Assembly: GCA_019635775.1 (NCBI GenBank)
Contig: JAHBYU010000016.1
Span: 1-64,000 of the forward strand
DNA length: 64,000 nucleotides
Direction of reading: 5' to 3'
Origin: Rhizobiaceae bacterium
Lineage (GTDB): Bacteria; Pseudomonadota; Alphaproteobacteria; Rhizobiales; Rhizobiaceae
In this document: in pieces, positions 50,126 through 58,852 of the stretch
Position numbering within the stretch: the stretch's first letter is position 1
Layout: each line of letters starts with the position of its first letter
Translations under genes and position numbers: made by a program
The notes under the pieces: model-generated
Told to the model about the DNA's origin: nothing
Databases searched by the model: none
The model's input: the letters and a program-made list of their open reading frames with translations, nothing else

Positions 50126-51196
50126 CTAGCCTCCCAGCTCAACGCGCCAGGAATCGGCGTAGATGTTGATGCCTGCCGGATCGAAGGCGATCTTCGGCTC
50201 GGAAGGGATTTCTGCGTTCTCGCCGACGATCGCCGCGATCTCGTGACCGTCTACAGTTGCGCGCACGATCTTGTGCCGCCCGATATCCTCGACCTTTCTG
50301 ATGGTTGCCGGAAAGCCTTCGGTGCCGATGCGGACATATTCCGGACGAATGCCGAGTTCGGCATCCACCGACGTTTCGCCGGCCAGCGCGCCGGGTAATT
50401 CGATCGTCTGGCTTCCGAGCCTTGCGCTGCGTCCGGAAACCGATACCGGCATGACGTTCATGCCGGGCGATCCGATGAAGTAGCCGACGAATGTGTGCCT
50501 GGGGCGCTCGAACAGTTCGGCAGGCGTCCCGATCTGGACGATCTCGCCCTCATACATCACCACGACCTGGTCGGCGAATGTCAGCGCCTCGGTCTGGTCG
50601 TGGGTGACATAGACCATCGTGTAGCCGAAGCGGCGGTGAAGCTGCTTCAGTTGCGAACGCAGCACCCACTTCATATGCGGGTCGATAACCGTCAGCGGTT
50701 CGTCGAACAGGATGGCGTTGACGTCGTGGCGCACCAGCCCGCGGCCCAGCGATATCTTCTGCTTCTGGTCGGCGGTCAGGCCGCGTGCGCGACGATCGGC
50801 CATGTCCGAAAGACCGGTCATCTCGAGCGTTTCGCGTACACGTCGGTCGACATCGGCCTCCGGCACCGAACGGTTGCGCAGCGGGAACGCCAGATTGTCG
50901 TAAACGGTCATGGTGTCGTAGATGACCGGAAACTGAAACACCTGCGCAATATTGCGCTCCTGGGTTGACAGGTTGGTCACGTCGCGGCCGTCGAAGCGAA
51001 GCTCGCCGTGAGACGGGTGCAGCAATCCAGATATGATGTTGAGCAGCGTTGTCTTGCCGCATCCAGATGGGCCGAGCAGCGCATAGGCGCCGCCGTCCTC
51101 GAAAATGTGGTTCACTTCCTTCAGCGCATAGTCCTTGGGCGAAGTCGGATTTGCGCCGTAGGCGTGACGGATATGGTTGCACTCGACCCGAGCCAT
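50126..51196 (-). CDS. glpT: Glycerol ABC transporter, ATP-binding protein GlpT
   Basis: A 356-residue MalK/UgpC-type ATPase. Walker A LLGPSGCGKTTLLNIISGLL, Walker B AILFDEPLTVID. The LSGGQ signature is altered to GLTADQKQKISLGRGL, unlike GlpS, so this half may be the degenerate partner in a heterodimer. A C-terminal TOBE-like domain follows residue 240. Not the MFS glycerol-phosphate carrier also called GlpT. Confidence 0.9.
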   Translation of the reverse strand: MARVECNHIRHAYGANPTSPKDYALKEVNHIFEDGGAYALLGPSGCGKTTLLNIISGLLHPSHGELRFDGRDVTNLSTQERNIAQVFQFPVIYDTMTVYDNLAFPLRNRSVPEADVDRRVRETLEMTGLSDMADRRARGLTADQKQKISLGRGLVRHDVNAILFDEPLTVIDPHMKWVLRSQLKQLHRRFGYTMVYVTHDQTEALTFADQVVVMYEGEIVQIGTPAELFERPRHTFVGYFIGSPGMNVMPVSVSGRSARLGSQTIELPGALAGETSVDAELGIRPEYVRIGTEGFPATIRKVEDIGRHKIVRATVDGHEIAAIVGENAEIPSEPKIAFDPAGINIYADSWRVELGG

Positions 51197-51205
51197 CGCC
51201 TCCCC

Positions 51206-52288
51206 CTACGCCGCCAGCTTTTCACGCGAACCGACCGCGCGGCCGCTCGCATCGAACAACATGATGTGGCGAGTATCGAGAAAGACCTCGATCTCCTGAT
51301 CCTGCTCGAACGAATGGATTCCATGGGCGAGCATCACCCAGCGCACGTCCGCGAAGTCCAGATGGATGAAGCTCTCCGAGCCCGTGATTTCGCTTGCCGT
51401 GACCTTCGCACGGATCGGGACAGAGTGGGGTCCCGATCCCGATAAAGAAAGATGGTGGGGCTGAAAGCCGATCGTGTACTCACCGTCGGCAATACCGGCG
51501 AGGTCGTCCGGTACAGGGAGGTTCACCCCACCATCAAGCAGCAGGCTCGATCCGGCTTTCCTGAGCACGATCGTGTTCAACGGCGGATCGGCGAATGTTT
51601 TTGCGGTCACAAGGTCGTCCGGCCGGCGGAACACCTCGATCGTCGGGCCGAACTGGGTCACCCTGCCTTCCGACAGCGTGGCCGTGTTTCCGGCCAGCAG
51701 AAGCGCTTCATGCGGCTCAGTCGTCGCATAGACGAAGATCGTCCCGGCAGCCGCGAAGATCTTCGGCAACTCTTCGCGAAGTTCCTCGCGCAGTTTGTAG
51801 TCGAGATTGGCAAGTGGTTCATCGAGAAGAACCAGCGAGGCGTTCTTGACGATCGCCCTTGCAAGCGCGGTTCGCTGTTGCTGTCCACCGGACAGGTTGA
51901 GCGGCGTCCGGTCGAGATAGGGCGTAAGCCGCAACAGTTCGGCTGCGCGACGAACCTCCCGGTCGATGGTCGCGGCGTCAGCCCGCGCCACGCGCAGCGG
52001 AGATGCGATGTTCTCATACACGGTCATGGCCGGGTAGTTGATGAACTGCTGGTAGACCATCGCGACGTTGCGCTTGCGCACCGGAACGCCGGTCACATCG
52101 ACGCCATCGAACCAGACAGAGCCTTCCGTAGGTTCGTCCAGTCCGGCCATCAGGCGCATGAGGCTGGTCTTGCCCGACAGCGTCGGCCCCAGAAGTACGT
52201 TCAGGGAGCCGTGGCGAAGCACCAGCGACACGTCGCGGATGTGATCCACGGCGCCGACCGTCTTCGTCACGTTACGCAGTTCGAGCAT
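51206..52288 (-). CDS. glpS: Glycerol ABC transporter, ATP-binding protein GlpS
   Basis: A 360-residue ATPase with Walker A LLGPTLSGKTSLMRLMAGL (the usual GSGKS is replaced by LSGKT), canonical signature LNLSGGQQQRTALARAIVKN, Walker B LVLLDEPLANLD and a TOBE-like C-terminal domain. Where the H-loop His is expected the sequence reads YATTEPHEALLLA. First transporter gene, 36 nt after glpD. Confidence 0.9.
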   Translation of the reverse strand: MLELRNVTKTVGAVDHIRDVSLVLRHGSLNVLLGPTLSGKTSLMRLMAGLDEPTEGSVWFDGVDVTGVPVRKRNVAMVYQQFINYPAMTVYENIASPLRVARADAATIDREVRRAAELLRLTPYLDRTPLNLSGGQQQRTALARAIVKNASLVLLDEPLANLDYKLREELREELPKIFAAAGTIFVYATTEPHEALLLAGNTATLSEGRVTQFGPTIEVFRRPDDLVTAKTFADPPLNTIVLRKAGSSLLLDGGVNLPVPDDLAGIADGEYTIGFQPHHLSLSGSGPHSVPIRAKVTASEITGSESFIHLDFADVRWVMLAHGIHSFEQDQEIEVFLDTRHIMLFDASGRAVGSREKLAA

Positions 52289-52324
52289 TTCGCCTCCTCC
52301 CAGGCTGACACTCAGGTCAAGCTT

Positions 52325-53857
52325 CTATTCCGCAGCGGCATTTTGCAAGCCGCGGCCGTTTTCCTTCATGAACCTGTCAAGATCGCCCGCCTCCTGCGGA
52401 GTCAGGACAAGTCCTCGTTTAGTCCTGCGCCAGAGCACGTCTTCAGCGGTTACAGCCCATTCCTGGTCTATCAGGTACCGGACTTCCTTCTCGTAGAGAT
52501 CGGCCCCGAAATTGCGTCCGAGCTGATCGATCGCGGTGGAAGAGCCGAGAACCTTTCTGGCGCGTGTGCCGTAGAGCCTCGTCAGGCGACGGGCGAAGCG
52601 CTCATCGAGGAACGGATAGTCGTCCCGCAAGCGCCTGACCTGTGCGTCGAACCCGGTCGCCGGGAAATCTCCGCCCGGCAAAGGCGCTTCGGCCGTCCAG
52701 GACTTCCCCTTGACGCCAAGCGCGTGCCCGATCTTCTCCAGCATGTGCTCCGAGAGCCGGCGATACGTCGTTATCTTCCCGCCGAAGATGTCGATCAGCG
52801 GAGCCTGCCCCTGCGGATGATCGACCTTCAGCACGTAGTCGCGCGTCGCTTCCTGCGCCTTGGACGCGCCGTCGTCATAGAGCGGTCGCACGCCCGAATA
52901 GGTCCATACGATGTCGGCGGGCGTCACCGGTTCGGCGAAATACTCGCTGGCCGCGTCGCAGAGGTAGTTGATCTCCTCCTCGCTGATCCTCACCTCGTGG
53001 GGATCGCCCGGATAGTCGCGATCCGTGGTGCCAATCAGCGTGAAGTCTTCCTCGTAGGGTATGGCGAAGATGATGCGACCGTCTTCGTTCTGGAAGAAAT
53101 AGGCGCGCGGATCTTCGAACTTCCTGCGAATGACGATGTGGCTGCCCTGAACGAGGCGCACATTGTGCACGTCATTCTGGCCGATCGTCTCCGCCAGGAC
53201 ATGGTCGACCCAAGGTCCGGCCGCATTGACGAGCAACCTCGCCCGGACCGTCTCCAATTCCCCGCTTCGCTCGTCCAGCACGTCGATCGACCAGTGATCC
53301 GCATCGCGCCGCGCTGTCGTCACTTTCGCATGGGTGCGGATGGTGGCCCCACGATCCGCGGCGTCACGCGCATTGAGCGCCACCAATCGCGCGTCGTTTA
53401 CCCAGCCGTCGGAATATTCGAATGCGCGGGCGAAGTTGGGCTTGAGCGGTTTGCCGGCTGGATCGTTGCGCATGTCGAGCGTGCGCGTGGCGGGCAGCAG
53501 CTTGCGACCGCCGATATGGTCGTACAGGAACAGCCCGAGCCGAACCATCCAGGCCGGTCGTGGCCCGCCCTTCGTAAACGGCAGGACGAAGCGGAGCGGC
53601 CAGATGATGTGCGGCGCATTGCGCCAGAGCACTTCGCGCTCCATCAGCGATTCACGCACCAGCCGGAATTCGTAATATTCGAGGTAGCGAAGCCCGCCAT
53701 GAATGAGCTTGGTGGAAGCGGACGAAGTGCCGCTGGCGAGATCGTTCATTTCAGCGAGGTAGACCGAATAGCCACGCCCGGCGGCGTCGCGGGCGATGCC
53801 GCAGCCGTTTATTCCGCCGCCGATGACAAAGACGTCATGGATGGGGGGCGTGTCCAA
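52325..53857 (-). CDS. glpD: Glycerol-3-phosphate dehydrogenase, FAD-dependent
   Basis: A 510-residue membrane-associated flavoenzyme oxidising glycerol-3-phosphate to dihydroxyacetone phosphate. The FAD motif is FVIGGGINGCGIARDAAGRG; SGTSSASTKLIHGGLRYLE and VNAAGPWVDHVLA are family segments. A TTG start is supported by AGGAGGAAGC directly upstream; an in-frame GTG seven codons earlier precedes that RBS. Confidence 0.94.
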   Translation of the reverse strand: MDTPPIHDVFVIGGGINGCGIARDAAGRGYSVYLAEMNDLASGTSSASTKLIHGGLRYLEYYEFRLVRESLMEREVLWRNAPHIIWPLRFVLPFTKGGPRPAWMVRLGLFLYDHIGGRKLLPATRTLDMRNDPAGKPLKPNFARAFEYSDGWVNDARLVALNARDAADRGATIRTHAKVTTARRDADHWSIDVLDERSGELETVRARLLVNAAGPWVDHVLAETIGQNDVHNVRLVQGSHIVIRRKFEDPRAYFFQNEDGRIIFAIPYEEDFTLIGTTDRDYPGDPHEVRISEEEINYLCDAASEYFAEPVTPADIVWTYSGVRPLYDDGASKAQEATRDYVLKVDHPQGQAPLIDIFGGKITTYRRLSEHMLEKIGHALGVKGKSWTAEAPLPGGDFPATGFDAQVRRLRDDYPFLDERFARRLTRLYGTRARKVLGSSTAIDQLGRNFGADLYEKEVRYLIDQEWAVTAEDVLWRRTKRGLVLTPQEAGDLDRFMKENGRGLQNAAAE

Positions 53858-53914
53858 GCTTCCTCCTCGCTTCCGCACTGCACCATTGTGGTATCTACGC
53901 GAAAGCGTTTTGGA

Positions 53915-53930
53915 ATTATTTCGAAATAAT
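53915..53930. promoter_or_regulatory. Palindromic operator candidate upstream of glpD
   Basis: Perfect 16-bp palindrome ATTATTTCGAAATAAT in the 106-nt glpR-glpD gap, followed by AACGAA and AACGAAATAG repeats. It shares the TTTCG/CGAAA core with the site upstream of glpR and is a natural target for the adjacent DeoR-family repressor. Confidence 0.55.
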
Positions 53931-53963
53931 AACGAATGTCAAACGAAATAGCGCGAGATCACA

Positions 53964-54728
53964 TCATTGCGATGTTTCGATCAGTTCAACTTCGGCATCG
54001 CGGCATATATCCCGGATGGGCGCGATCTCGCAGCGGTCGGTTATGAAGGTGTCCACCTGGCTCAGATGACCGATCCGCACAGGGGCCGTTCGCTCGAACT
54101 TGGTCGCGTCGGCGACGAGGATCACGTGCCGCGCATTGGCAATGATCGCTTGCGCGACCTTCACCTCGCGAAAGTCGAAATCGAGAAGCGCGCCGTCATG
54201 GTCGATCGCGGAGGCGCCGATAACGGCGTAGTCGACCTTGAACTGCTTGATGAAGTCTACGGCAGCCTCTCCGACGACGCCGCCGTCCGAGCCGCGAACG
54301 ACACCGCCGGCGATAACCACCTCGATCGACGGATATACCCGCATCCTGTTGGCAACATTGATGTTATTGGTGATCACCATGAGCCCGTCATGGTCGAGCA
54401 GCGCCTTGCTCACCGCTTCCGTCGTGGTGCCGATATTGATGAAGAGCGAGGCGTGGTCGGGAATGAGCCTTGCGGCTGCGTGCCCGATGGCATCCTTTTC
54501 GTCGGCTGCGATCTTGCGTCTGGCCTCATACTCCACATTCTCGATCCCGGACGGGAAAAGCGCCCCGCCGTGGATACGCGTGAGGAGCCGCTGCTCGCAC
54601 AGGTCGTTGAGATCCTTGCGGATCGTCTGGGGTGTTACGGCGAAATGCTGCGCCAGTTCATCGACAAGGACGCGTCCGCGGTCCTTTGCCATCTGGATGA
54701 TTTCGGTATGCCTTGGGGAAAGGAACAT
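53964..54728 (-). CDS. glpR: GlpR, DeoR-family repressor of glycerol genes
   Basis: A 254-residue regulator. N-terminal DeoR helix-turn-helix (RVLVDELAQHFAVTPQTIRK, residues 19-38) and a C-terminal sugar-phosphate sensor domain (LFINIGTTTEAVSKALLDHD). Located directly upstream of glpD on the same strand. In relatives glycerol-3-phosphate relieves repression. Confidence 0.9.
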   Translation of the reverse strand: MFLSPRHTEIIQMAKDRGRVLVDELAQHFAVTPQTIRKDLNDLCEQRLLTRIHGGALFPSGIENVEYEARRKIAADEKDAIGHAAARLIPDHASLFINIGTTTEAVSKALLDHDGLMVITNNINVANRMRVYPSIEVVIAGGVVRGSDGGVVGEAAVDFIKQFKVDYAVIGASAIDHDGALLDFDFREVKVAQAIIANARHVILVADATKFERTAPVRIGHLSQVDTFITDRCEIAPIRDICRDAEVELIETSQ

Positions 54729-54740
54729 GGGACGCCTCCA

Positions 54741-54775
54741 CTTTCGTTTCTAGCACAGGCGAGCATAAACGAAAG
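54741..54775. promoter_or_regulatory. Inverted repeat upstream of glpR, candidate GlpR operator
   Basis: Perfect 9-bp dyad CTTTCGTTT / AAACGAAAG separated by 17 nt, beginning 12 nt upstream of the glpR start codon. Its TTTCG/CGAAA core recurs near glpD, suggesting autoregulation. Confidence 0.55.
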
Positions 54776-54827
54776 CGAATATCCGTCACTTTCCGGACGA
54801 CCGAATTTTATCGCTAATCTTCCGTGG

Positions 54828-56255
54828 CTACCGCGTTGCGTCTGCCGTTATCCGCGCCGCGATCTCGGCGATAACGTCGAAGGCGGTGTCGACATCTGCC
54901 TCCGTCACCTCGAACTGGCCGGTCTGGAAACGGATCGCCAGGCGTCCGTCCACGCGGGTTTGCGTCAGGTAGATGCGGCCGTCGTCGTTGATGGCGTTGA
55001 CCAGCGCCAGGTTGTGCTCGTCGGCGCGGGTTTCGTCGCACGGCTGGTGGCGAAACGAAAAGAGCGAGAGCATAGGCTCCGTGACGATCTCAAATCCGGG
55101 AACCTCAGCCAACCGCGACGCGAGGTTCTCGCTCCAGCGCACATGGTTCCGGATCATCTGGCGAAGCGCCTCCAGCCCATGCGCGCGCAGCAGGAACCAG
55201 AGTTTGAGCGCGCGGAAGCGGCGTCCGAGCGGCACGGTCCATTCGGAATAGTTGATGATCCCGTCCTTGCCGTGCGTCTTGAGGTATTCCGGGCGGATCG
55301 CAAGTGTCCGCACCAGAGATTCGGGATCTCTAATGAAGTGGATGGAGCAGTCGAACTGCGCGCCGAGCCACTTGTGCGGGTTGAAGACAACCGAGTCGGC
55401 GTACTCCACACCAAACCAGAAATGCCTGTATTCCGGGCAGATCATGGCGGAGCCCGCCCACGCGGCATCGACATGGACATATAGTCCGTTCCTGCGCGCT
55501 ATATCGATGACCGCCGCAATATCGTCCGTCCCGCCCACGCTTGTGCCGCCGACGCTGGCGATCACGCCGGCCGGCATGAAGCCAGCGGTGCGATCCGCCT
55601 CGATTGCCTCTTCGAGTGCTGCCGGCACCATCGAACGCCAGCGGCCTCCCGTGGGTATCCGCACGAGGTTTTCCTCGCCGATGCCTGCCACCCAGATGGC
55701 GCGGTCTATGGAAGTGTGGACCTGGTCGGAACAGTAGATGCGAAGTCGCGGCTGGCCAGAAAGCCCTTCGCGATTGCCCGTCCATTGCAGCGCCCGTTCG
55801 CGCATGACCAGCACCGCCGAAAGGGTTGCCGACGATGCCGAGTCCTGGATCACGCCCGAGAAGTCCTCGGGCAGGCCCAGGGCCTGCCGCAGCCAGTCGA
55901 TCACCTTCGTTTCGAGTTCCGTGGCGGCAGGCGATGTCTGCCAGAGCATGCATTGCGCGGCCATGGCGCTGACGAGATATTCCGCCACCACCGAAACCGG
56001 CGCCGCATTGGCCGGAAAATACGCAAAGAAGCGCGGATGCTGCCAATGGGTCATCCCCGGCACGATGTCGCGCTCGAAATCGGCGAATATGTCCTCCATG
56101 GGCTCCGGGGCTTCGGGTGCGGAAAGCGCGATACGCGATCCTGTCTCGCCGGGTTGCACCTTCGAGCGAACTGGCTTGTCGCGCAGGCTGGCCCGGTAGT
56201 CCACTCCCCAGTCGGCTGCACGTCGCGACCAGTCTCGGAACTCTTCGCTGTCCAT
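54828..56255 (-). CDS. Pyridoxal-dependent decarboxylase, aromatic-L-amino-acid type
   Basis: A 475-residue group II decarboxylase. The PLP lysine is K295 in VVFNPHKWLGAQFDCS; the carboxylate/PLP Asp is in GLYVHVDAAWAGSAMI. MTHWQHPRFFAYFPANAAPV is typical of aromatic-amino-acid decarboxylases (Trp, Tyr, DOPA or Phe). Substrate cannot be fixed from sequence. It lies 72 nt downstream of the Anbu gene and could share its transcript. Confidence 0.88.
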   Translation of the reverse strand: MDSEEFRDWSRRAADWGVDYRASLRDKPVRSKVQPGETGSRIALSAPEAPEPMEDIFADFERDIVPGMTHWQHPRFFAYFPANAAPVSVVAEYLVSAMAAQCMLWQTSPAATELETKVIDWLRQALGLPEDFSGVIQDSASSATLSAVLVMRERALQWTGNREGLSGQPRLRIYCSDQVHTSIDRAIWVAGIGEENLVRIPTGGRWRSMVPAALEEAIEADRTAGFMPAGVIASVGGTSVGGTDDIAAVIDIARRNGLYVHVDAAWAGSAMICPEYRHFWFGVEYADSVVFNPHKWLGAQFDCSIHFIRDPESLVRTLAIRPEYLKTHGKDGIINYSEWTVPLGRRFRALKLWFLLRAHGLEALRQMIRNHVRWSENLASRLAEVPGFEIVTEPMLSLFSFRHQPCDETRADEHNLALVNAINDDGRIYLTQTRVDGRLAIRFQTGQFEVTEADVDTAFDVIAEIAARITADATR

Positions 56256-56327
56256 ATCCCCTCCCCGCCGAAGCTCGATCGCTACCAGCCTCTACCGGAT
56301 AACCCCGTTGTCGGGAACGCCAGACGT

Positions 56328-57062
56328 TCAGTCTTCCGCAAAGTCCGGCAGCGCCTTGAAGGCCTGCTTGAGCGCGTTCGACCAGCCGTCCGAGACGGTG
56401 CGGTAGTAGGGATCGTCCTGCGCGATGCGTTTTCTCATCCCAACCTTGAAGCTGTCCGTCTCATAAAAGAGCAGGTCAAGCGGCAACCCGACGGAAAGGT
56501 TCGATTTCAGGGTGGAGTCAAACGAGACAAGTAGCAGTTTCACCGTCTCCGCGAAGCTCATGCCTTTGTCATAGGCCCTTACGATGATCGGTTTGCCGTA
56601 CTTTGTCTCTCCGACCTGGAAGAAGGGCGTATCTTCGCTTGCTTCTATGAAGTTGCCTTCCGGATAGATCATGAAGAGCCGGGGTTCTGTGCCCCTGATC
56701 TGTCCGCCGAGAATGAATGAGGCGTTGAAATAGCTGTCTGCTTTCTGGCCGACGGGCGCGGAATTGGCGATGACCTCCTTGACCACGTTACCGACAAGCC
56801 GCGCCGTCTGGTACATGGACGGCATCTCCAGCAAGGTGGGAGCGCGGTCGCTGACGGCCTTCGTCCGTTCGTCGAGCATGCTGACGACGGATTGGGTGGT
56901 GGCGAGGTTCCCGGCCGACATCAGCACGATGACCCGCTCGCCGGGCTCTTCCCAGACGTGCATCTTGCGGAACGTGGAAATGGAGTCGATGCCCGCGTTG
57001 GTCCGCGTGTCCGACATGAACACGAGTCCCCGATCGATCTTCAATCCAACGCAATAGGTCAT
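56328..57062 (-). CDS. Anbu, proteasome-related Ntn hydrolase
   Basis: A 244-residue protein of the Anbu (ancestral beta subunit) family, related to HslV and proteasome beta subunits. The N-terminus MTYCVGLKIDRGLVFMSDTR exposes Thr2 as nucleophile after Met removal; TNAGIDSISTFRKMHVWEEP and LLLVSFDSTLKSNLSVGLPL are family segments. It ends a tightly packed group with transglutaminase-like, alpha-E and ATP-grasp genes, which is the recurrent Anbu context. Its substrate is unknown. Confidence 0.9.
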   Translation of the reverse strand: MTYCVGLKIDRGLVFMSDTRTNAGIDSISTFRKMHVWEEPGERVIVLMSAGNLATTQSVVSMLDERTKAVSDRAPTLLEMPSMYQTARLVGNVVKEVIANSAPVGQKADSYFNASFILGGQIRGTEPRLFMIYPEGNFIEASEDTPFFQVGETKYGKPIIVRAYDKGMSFAETVKLLLVSFDSTLKSNLSVGLPLDLLFYETDSFKVGMRKRIAQDDPYYRTVSDGWSNALKQAFKALPDFAED

Positions 57063-57091
57063 GGAATCAATTCTGGCTGCGGTAAGCGCGA

Positions 57092-57886
57092 TTACTGCTC
57101 CACCGTGACCGATACGGCAAGCTGTTCTTCAGCCGGTCCCAGGCGTATCCCGGACACCGGCATGGCGTCGCGGTAGTCGCGTCCCACAGCCATGCGCACA
57201 TAGCGCTCATCGGGCGAGATGCCGTTCGAGGGGTCGAATGCAACCCATCCCAGGCCCGGAACGTGCGCTTCAGCCCAGGCATGACCGGCTGCCTGGTCGA
57301 TCGTCTCGTTAAGCATCAGGTAGCCGCTGATGTAGCGCGCCGGAAAGCCCAGCAGCCGCGCGGCAGCCGCAAAGATGTGCGCATGATCCTGGCACACGCC
57401 CGATGCCTGTTTCAGCGCCTGCTCTGCGGTGGTGCCAGGATGCGTGGCGCCGATAGTGTATGCCACCCGAACGCCGATCGTGGTCATCAGCTGGTGCAGC
57501 CTCTCCAGTTCGGACCCCTGCCCCACAGACATGGCGAGTTCACGGACGCCGTCTCCAGGTTCCGTCAGGTCGGTCTGCTGCTGAAAGAGCCAGAGAGGCG
57601 CAAATCCTTTGTGTTCGCCGAACACGCCGGCGGTGTCGAATGTTTCCACCTCGCCCCAGGCGTCAATCCCGATGACGGTGGCATCGCTCGCCACGCTGAC
57701 CAGCCGCGTGTCGTTCTCGAAATGGTCGACGAAGCGGGCCTCTTCGCTGGCGCCTTCTACCTTGAGCGACCAGTTGTGAATGGTCTGTGTCCTGCCGCTG
57801 CGCGGCACCAGCCGCAGGCGCTGCAATGCATACTGCACCGGCGCGTCATAGCGGTATTCGGTCCGGTGCGAGATTTTAAGCCTCAT
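57092..57886 (-). CDS. Transglutaminase-like cysteine protease-fold protein
   Basis: A 264-residue protein. A beta-rich N-terminal domain (MRLKISHRTEYRYDAPVQYA) is followed by the transglutaminase core. The predicted triad is C165 in SGVCQDHAH, H202 in GHAWAEAHVPG and D218 in WVAFDPSNG. In this context it probably cleaves or forms an isopeptide bond. It lies 29 nt upstream of Anbu and 23 nt after the alpha-E gene. Confidence 0.9.
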   Translation of the reverse strand: MRLKISHRTEYRYDAPVQYALQRLRLVPRSGRTQTIHNWSLKVEGASEEARFVDHFENDTRLVSVASDATVIGIDAWGEVETFDTAGVFGEHKGFAPLWLFQQQTDLTEPGDGVRELAMSVGQGSELERLHQLMTTIGVRVAYTIGATHPGTTAEQALKQASGVCQDHAHIFAAAARLLGFPARYISGYLMLNETIDQAAGHAWAEAHVPGLGWVAFDPSNGISPDERYVRMAVGRDYRDAMPVSGIRLGPAEEQLAVSVTVEQ

Positions 57887-57909
57887 GGCCGCCCCATCGC
57901 CTGTGCCGC

Positions 57910-58851
57910 TCAGTGGAAACGATAGCTGGCCGCGACCTCATCGCCGAGCCGGTTGTTGTCGCGGATGAAGTCCGTCAGGAATTCGTGCAGGCCCTCGTCG
58001 AATATCTGCTTGACGGAGCTGACTTTCAGCTTCGTCAGCGTGTTTTCGACGAGCGCGTGGCAAGGCAGCCTCTGGCCGTAGTCTTCCTCGCGAAAGCGCA
58101 GATGCTCGGCCAGGAACCGGTAGCAGAAGGTCAGCGAGCGCGGCATGCGCCCATTCAGGATGAGATAGTCGGCAATATTTGTCGGCTTGTACGCGGCGTC
58201 ATAGACCCAGCGGTAGGAGCGGTGCGCCGACACGGAGCGCAGGATCGATTCCCATTGCGAATTGTCCAGTGTCGAGCCGACCCACGAAACCGACGGCAGC
58301 AACACGTAGTACTTCACGTCGAGGATGCGCGCCGTATTGTCGGCGCGCTCCACATATGTCCCGATCTGCGCGAAGTCGAAGATTTCGTTGCGCAGCATCG
58401 TGCCGTAGAAACAGCCCCTTATCAGCGCCGTCTCGCGCTTGATCGTGTCGAGCACGCTGGGCAGGTCGCGCTCGTCGATCGGGTTGGCGAGCACCCTTTT
58501 CAGCGACATCCACGCTTCGTTGATCGCTTCCCACGTTTCGCGCGTAAGGGCTGTGCGCACCATGCGTGCGTTGAAGCGCGCGGTCTCCATGGATGACAGA
58601 GCACTCGATGGATTGGTCGTGTCGCGGATCAGGAAATCGGACACCGTCTCGGACGTGTACTCGCCATACTTTGCGGCGAAAGCAAAATCCACTCCGGCCG
58701 ACAGCACGACCGACTTCCATTCTTCCTCGGCGCTTTGCGTTCTGGTCAGCGCCATGCGCAGGCCCGCATCGACGAGGCGCGCCATGTTTTCGGCCCGCTC
58801 GATGTAGCGGTTCATCCAGTAAAGACCGTTTGCGACGCGTCCGAGAAGCAT
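57910..58851 (-). CDS. Alpha-E domain protein
   Basis: A 313-residue all-helical protein of the alpha-E (formerly DUF403) family: MLLGRVANGLYWMNRYIERA at the start, then RGCFYGTMLRNEIFDFAQIG and the conserved TYVERADNTARILDVKYYVL. The family always accompanies ATP-grasp/transglutaminase genes and has no established activity. The start is 1 nt after the ATP-grasp stop, indicating coupled translation. Confidence 0.9.
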   Translation of the reverse strand: MLLGRVANGLYWMNRYIERAENMARLVDAGLRMALTRTQSAEEEWKSVVLSAGVDFAFAAKYGEYTSETVSDFLIRDTTNPSSALSSMETARFNARMVRTALTRETWEAINEAWMSLKRVLANPIDERDLPSVLDTIKRETALIRGCFYGTMLRNEIFDFAQIGTYVERADNTARILDVKYYVLLPSVSWVGSTLDNSQWESILRSVSAHRSYRWVYDAAYKPTNIADYLILNGRMPRSLTFCYRFLAEHLRFREEDYGQRLPCHALVENTLTKLKVSSVKQIFDEGLHEFLTDFIRDNNRLGDEVAASYRFH

Positions 58852-58852
58852 T

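Noticed and set aside
51452-53929. Plus-strand open frame of 825 codons opposite glpS and glpD
   Set aside because: Its product is Arg/Val/Asp-rich without recognisable domains and lies antisense to two genes with intact motifs; high GC makes such long shadow frames common.
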